Source of the DNA: Turnera subulata | Lineage: Eukaryota; Streptophyta; Magnoliopsida; Malpighiales; Passifloraceae | DNA: 64,000 nucleotides | Assembly: GCA_028386065.3 (NCBI GenBank) | Contig: JAKUCV010003306.1 | Span: 10,232-74,231 of the forward strand | Reading direction: 5' to 3' | In this document: positions 58,676 to 64,000 of the stretch, one piece after another | How positions within the stretch are numbered: the stretch's first letter is position 1 | Layout of the letters: every line of letters starts with the position of its first letter | The notes under the pieces: generated by a model | Database searches by the model: none | Told to the model about the DNA's origin: nothing | Seen by the model: only the letters and a program-made list of their open reading frames with translations | Translations under genes and position numbers: made by a program

Positions 58676-58866
58676 AATAATCATTATTCTAATCACTATT
58701 CAATGCATGGTTTGGTGGGTTATTATGCTTTGATCTATCAAAATGATCAAGGTTTAAATCCTACTTTTGTTATATGTTGTTCTATTTTAAGCTTTATGCT
58801 GATTTTTTTTACCTTTATTTAGTTGCCCCCCTAGGTGTAATTCCTGGATCCGCCCCTGCCTACTTG

Positions 58867-59437
58867 TTATTGCAGTCTATAAATAGCCTTCATATCCTCA
58901 TTAACACAAGAAGGCAGGGTATTAGAAATCAAAAAAATTATTTTATTGAGCTTGCTAAGTGCACATAAAATCTTTGAGAAATCTTTGAGCTTTATTTGTA
59001 TTAAACAGTGAGTCACTCTTTGCGTATTAGATTGAGTTAGGTTAAAATTTTGAGCCTTTTAAAAAGCTTTGGGTATATGTTTGGGTTGAGTCTTTATAAA
59101 AGTCTAAGTTTAGAGTTGAACTTTGAAAAAACTCTTGTAAAGATTGTTGCTTGAGTATTGAAAAAGTTAGGTTATAATAGGTTGGGTTTCACCTTAGAAG
59201 AAATCACGATATAGTATTGTTGGAAAATCTCAAGAGGGAGTATTGAGTAGTGGATATTTCCGTTAAGGGAAACCACTCTAAATCCTTGTGTCTTATGATT
59301 GTGTACGATTGCTCTCTCCATGCCTTTTTCAATCTTTGTGTTCTTTCATTACCCATAATTTTGGTGGCAACCCAAAATTGCCACAAAGTTGTTTTAGGAA
59401 CTAATTTACCCCTATTAGCTATATTGGGATTATAACA
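58867..59437 (+). repeat. F-type Sirevirus LTR, right part
   Basis: It resumes after the hAT with a TATA-like TCTATAAATAGCC (58877). It then contains GTGAGTCACTCTTTG and GGTTGGGTTTCACCTT, and ends AGCTATATTGGGATTATAACA at 59437. It is similar to 20684-21099. Confidence 0.65.
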
Positions 59438-60345
59438 CTCAGGATTATTTAAAATTAATTCCTCCATGATAGATGCTCTCTTCATTATCTACTAAACGTT
59501 CTCTTGAAATTTCTTCCCAACTGGGGAAACATCTTGAAAATATTCAAAATAATTAAAAATTTTGTAATATAAGAATTACAATATATATGAAAAATCTCAT
59601 ATGTGTAATTTCAAAATGTGTAGAGAATAGAAAAAGACATGTGTGTAAATCTGATGATGATGATTAATAAGATGCTTATGATTAATTAATTGTATTTATT
59701 GACATAATGCTCACACTAAATTGACACAATGCTCATGTTGTTACACTTTGATATTAGAGACACGAAATCGGTTTTAATCAGAAAAGGCTAATTCACACCC
59801 CCGACCACTTTGGGCCAACAATGTGTTTATGTAAATTAATTATTTAAATAAAATAGAATGAAAAATTAATTAGAGATGATGTCCAAAGTATTTATATAGG
59901 TTTTAGTTTTATATTTTTTAAAGAAATTAAAGTGTACTAAAAATATATAAAAAATAGTAATTAATTTGCCTTATCTGGTTGATACCTTTACACTTAAAAA
60001 ATATAAATAAATTATAATAATAATTTTAAAAACTAAGATTTTTGATAATTAATAAATTCATTTGAAGTTGGGTTCTAAAATTTTACCCACCCTTAACGAA
60101 GAAAAGCACCTTTTACCATTTATACACCCAAGCTTGGTCATGCTGCTCTAATCTTCCCAAGATTATGGAGGTGATAATTATAAATAAACTCAATTTTTTT
60201 ATATAACAGAATTATATAAATAATCCACATCCCAACCCTCAAAACCTCAAACCACTGTGCAAATTTATGATTCAAAGAAAGATACCACTACACTACAACT
60301 AATATTGGTGATAAATGAATAAATTTATTTAGTTAAATAATTAAA

Positions 60346-60376
<31 letters not shown>

Positions 60377-60755
60377 TACTAAATTACTAAATTGATATAT
60401 ATTTTTTCATTTTATAAAATGAAGTGTCAATAATATTGTCTTTTCATTCTTAATGTAATTGTTCTTTAGGATTATCAATAGAGTTGGGTAACAAAATATA
60501 TTAGAAATGTTATAAAAAAAAATTTGGTACAGTAATCAACAAAAAAAATAGCATATGGGAGCTTATTTGAATAAAGAAAATGCTTAATGTATATTTTAAT
60601 TTGAATAAAGTATTTGCTTGCAAATTTTAATTTGGTTACATTTATGCAATGTCTAAATAGACCAAAATATAGTTTTACCACATAAGCAAATGTATACATA
60701 ATTGTATTTTCAACTCTTCAAAGAACACTCCATTTTTTTCCGTTCCCCTTGCATC
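59438..60755. other. AT-rich intergenic sequence with an LTR-end relic
   Basis: No gene. A relic GCTAATTCACACCCCC...TTTGGGCCAACA ending at 59820 looks like another Sirevirus LTR end (about 59735-59820). An (AT)n microsatellite lies at about 60350-60376. Confidence 0.5.
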
Positions 60756-61298
60756 TAGACTTGGCAAAAAGGGTATTGATACTACAACCCGACACGAACT
60801 CGACACGAAATTAGCAGGTATAGGTCAGAGATCTTCAACCCGTTCAGTTAAATGGGTTGACCCGATACGACACGAAAATTAGCAAGTCAGGTCCGACGAT
60901 TATATTTAGGGTATAGATATTTTACTAATTTAATATAAGACTTACTTAATATTTAAGGCCAAAGATACTAAAATTATTCAAAAATATTTCTATAAATGCT
61001 TTAAAATATTATTATATTATGATTTTATAATTTATAATTTTATTTAATAGATGAGAAAATCTAATTATATACTTATTTACTTAAAAAATACAACGACATG
61101 TGCAAAATAGAAAAATTTCAAACTGATTTTTTGGCTTGTTAGACTTAATAGGTAGCCCGTGAGTCAACCCGAACCCGACACGATAATAAACGGGTTGGAC
61201 ATGACACGACACGATTATTAAATGGGTTGGGTCGGGTTGAAGAATTGGAACCCGTTTACCTGTTCAACCCGACACGACAACAGGAATTGTCAGGTCTA
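60756..61298. mobile_element. hAT-type MITE
   Basis: A 543-bp element with ends TAGACTTGGCAA and, inverted, TAGACCTGACAA. Its sub-terminal arms are rich in ACCCGACACGA. Flanks CTTGCATC (60748-60755) and CCTGCATT (61299-61306) are an imperfect 8-bp target duplication (6 of 8). It is non-coding with an AT-rich centre. Confidence 0.75.
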
Positions 61299-61895
61299 CC
61301 TGCATTGCCTCCTACTTCATACTAACATATTGTGATATTTACACGTTGTATAGAATAATTATTCTAACCACTTTTTTGCCAATTTTTTTATTTTTTAAAA
61401 ACAATGCATTAAAATTTTTCCCGTTATACAAGGAGACTTTACTTATTGACCTAATATACAAATGATAATTTCTCTTTATTTCCACTCAGTAGTATTTCTT
61501 CAAAAATATTATTTCAAATTTTCAATTTTTTTCATAATGTTTATGTAAATGTATTTTATTCCGACCCAACTAATAATATTAGATTTACGCTTTCTATCTT
61601 TATAAAATTTCTTAGTATTTTTTTATTTATCATATTTCTGAATATGTATATTTAACTTTAATATCTTATTAAAGTTTTTATTCATATATAATTTCTTAAT
61701 TATATTCTTAATTACTTTATGAACCAAAATAATTATTTATTTTTTAATTTTTATCATAGAATAATTTATGGATGATATTTTTGTATCTAATTTTTTTTAT
61801 GTATTATCATTCCTTTATTTTGATATAATTTTTTCATTTAAAATTTGTTTGGATTGTGTTGAAAATATCAACAAGGTTTGAACTTTTATATTAAA
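61299..61895. other. AT-rich intergenic sequence
   Basis: I see nothing recognisable in it. Confidence 0.6.
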
Positions 61896-64000
61896 CTAGT
61901 TTTTTCTGCATGTGCGATGCACATGTATAGTATTATGTTTTTTAAATCACATGGTATAGTGTTAGTCATTATTTTGAGAAGAATTTATATATAATGAAGT
62001 CAATTTTTTTTTAATATAATCTAGGCAACCGGATAAGTATTATTTAGAATTAGTTTATGTAGTGGAATAAGAATTTATAAATCAATCATTGTTGATAATA
62101 TTTATTAATCCTTTGATATTCAAACTTACATAATTTTAATTATTAAATTATATTATTAATGAAGGAGAATATTAAATTATATCATTATTTTTTATTATTA
62201 TTTCTTTTCGTGATTGTTTATTTTTTCTGATAGCTTACGTTAACTATTGGACTCTAATTTAATTTTTCTTTATTATAATTCTTGTTGACAACAAACTATA
62301 AACATAACAGTTATGAATTCCTATGATTATTTTTTTCCGTTATTAATTTTTATCGTAATCACTGTTCTTGTTCGTACTTTTTATTCACTATTCGACTCTC
62401 CTTCTCCAAAATTCTTCTTGACAAAAAATTACAAACACATATTCCATGAACTCTTGTGATTATTCTTCTTCATGATTATTCTTTTTAGTAAACGTTATTT
62501 TTGTTCATTGTTTTCGCTGACTTTTTGGTTGTTCTTCTTCATAGTTCTATTATTTTCAATAAGTATTATTTTTAAAATTTTTTAGTAATTATTGACAAAA
62601 TATAAAATAAATACTTGTATTAAATAATTTTATTATTTTTTAATTATTTTTTTCATAAACGTCGTTGTTGTTATTGGTAGTTTTTGTTGACTATTCGGTT
62701 GTTCTTTGATTTTTTCTTGATCGTTCTTGTTGAGTTATTGTAATTATTCATCTCTATGATTATTTTTTTTTGTAGACGTTGTTCTTCTTCGTAGTTTTTG
62801 CTAACACTTTTAATCATTAAATTGAGAAGAACTTATATATAATATAGACAATGATTTTTGTATTAGAGTAGAAATTTATAAATCTATTTTTATTCTCCAT
62901 AATTCTTATTGATAATAGATTACAAAAAAAATATATATGTCGTGAGATGTTAGCCGAATTGTTTTCCAATACAAGACAATAAAGGCAATATTTATTATAC
63001 CCAAGACAAATGTGCAACGTAATATGTGAAGCAAAGAACAATGCTACCTGTTTCTGCAATTTAATTTTGTTGCTTTGTCCACCGCGATTCTTGCACGCCG
63101 CACCACAACTGATCTACCTATCCACCACTTCTACCATTTATTCTTGAGATTGTAATCTAGGTCACGATCTTTTGTTTTATCTAATTTTTTTCTAGCTCCG
63201 CTACCACTTGCTAGCAGCTCTTACGATTATTTTTTTTGCATATGTTACTCCTGTTCATAGATTTCGTTGACTCTTCGGTAGTTCTTCATCATAGTTCTAT
63301 AATTTTTCAATAATTATTGTCTTTGTAATCCATAAAAGTTGTTGAGAAAATATAAATAAATATTTACATATTAATCATTTTCTTGAAAAGAATTTATATA
63401 TAATATAGAAAATTTTTTATTATTCTTATTTTTAATTTTTGTTGACTATTTAATTTTTTTTTCAATTTTTTTCACCATAGTTCTTATTAAAGATAAATTA
63501 TAAATTCATCTATCATGAGTTCTTGTAATCATTCTTCTCCATGATTATTTCTTGTTTATAGTTTTCACTGACTCTTTTGTTGTTCTTCTTCGTACTTCTA
63601 TTGTTTTACAGTAATTATTATTTTTTAATTCTTGTCTGTTGTTCAGAAAATATAAATATAGGCTTATATATTATTCTTTATATTGGGAAGAACATGTATA
63701 TAATGTAGACAAAAATTTTCTTTGATAATCTAGACAAACGAATTGTTTACAAATTAGTTTTGTATTAAAAATTCATAAAAAGATCGGTTAATAATATTTT
63801 CCAATCATTTGATATTCTAAGTTATATAGTTTTAATTATTAAGTTTTATTATTATGGAATGGAATTAGTAAATTATATTATTATTTTTTTATTATTATTC
63901 ATTTTCGTAGTCGTCGTTCTTGTTGTTAGTTTTCGTCCACTATTCGAGTGTTCTTCGATTTTTATACAAATACATCCATCATGAGTTCTTTTGATTATTC
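61896..64000 (-). mobile_element. Probable Helitron, 3' end, running off the window
   Basis: On the minus strand the left edge reads a perfect hairpin CATGTGC-ATC-GCACATG (61925-61909), a short spacer, then CTAG followed by T (61899-61895). This is the canonical Helitron 3' terminus (hairpin then CTRR, next to host T). No Rep/helicase is visible; the interior is AT-rich and repetitive. The 5' end is not in the window. Confidence 0.55.
61970..64000. repeat. Diverged tandem repeats inside the probable Helitron
   Basis: The word TTGAGAAGAATTTATATATAAT recurs in variants near 61973, 62820, 63380 and 63685. A second block (GATTATT-, TTCTTCTTCATAGTTCTATT-like) recurs near 62460, 63225 and 63530. 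The stretch 61975-62330 resembles 63685-64000, giving a long-range period near 1.7 kb. Confidence 0.55.

Larger units (their letters stand above)
47036..58858. mobile_element. Small non-autonomous hAT element hosting element G
   Basis: Terminal inverted repeats CAGGGGCAGATCTAGG (47036) and, inverted, CAGGGGCGGATCCAGG (ending 58858). The perfect 8-bp target duplication CCTACTTG lies at 47028-47035 and 58859-58866. Without the insertion the hAT is only about 390 bp (47036-47245 and 58681-58858) and has no transposase. Both TIR type and 8-bp duplication are diagnostic of hAT. Confidence 0.9.

Noticed and set aside
60350..60376. (AT)n as a functional element
   Set aside because: Ordinary dinucleotide microsatellite.

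Overview
This window is nuclear DNA from a flowering plant, probably a eudicot, and consists almost entirely of nested transposable elements. I see no host protein-coding gene, rRNA gene, convincing tRNA gene or CRISPR array. The plant assignment rests on Ty1/copia gag-pol genes, Sirevirus-type elements with an env-like region and polypurine tracts, long LTRs with tRNA-Met-like primer sites, hAT elements with 8-bp target duplications, and a Helitron-type terminus.

Layout, 1-44473: a nest of LTR retrotransposons. An F-type Sirevirus LTR (pieces at 1575-1628 and 20684-21099) is split by Sirevirus A (1629-20683, minus strand, target duplication AGTCA). A is itself split by copia element B (8432-16850, plus strand). 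The F-type LTR end is fused to a 5'-truncated Sirevirus D (21100-44473, plus strand). D carries copia element C (22540-32350, minus strand, target duplication GTGCT) in its reverse transcriptase. D also carries element X (36957-44146, target duplication GTAGG) in its 3' LTR. A third copia copy, E, enters from the left edge (1-1574). B, C and E are one family: long LTRs, a shared variant tRNA-Met primer site and, in B and C, leaders packed with the palindrome ACATCGATGT. C is the least damaged gag-pol.

Layout, 44474-64000: AT-rich intergenic DNA, then a decayed F-type LTR interrupted by a small non-autonomous hAT (47036-58858, target duplication CCTACTTG). That hAT is interrupted by element G (47251-58675, target duplication AATAA), a large-LTR element without gag-pol. 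G has an LTR-internal-LTR-internal-partial LTR structure. Its internal region carries two gene-like units antisense to the element, each with a TATA box; one contains a LINE-type endonuclease start. The right end holds a hAT-type MITE and a probable Helitron 3' end running off the window.

The most interesting material is element G with its antisense genes, the palindrome-packed leader of the B/C family, and a perfect LTR hairpin shared by B, C and E that shows a compensatory base-pair change. Coding regions are almost all broken by stops and frameshifts, so they are listed as pseudogenes. Boundaries come from visible inverted termini, target duplications and comparison of copies within the window; no database search was done.
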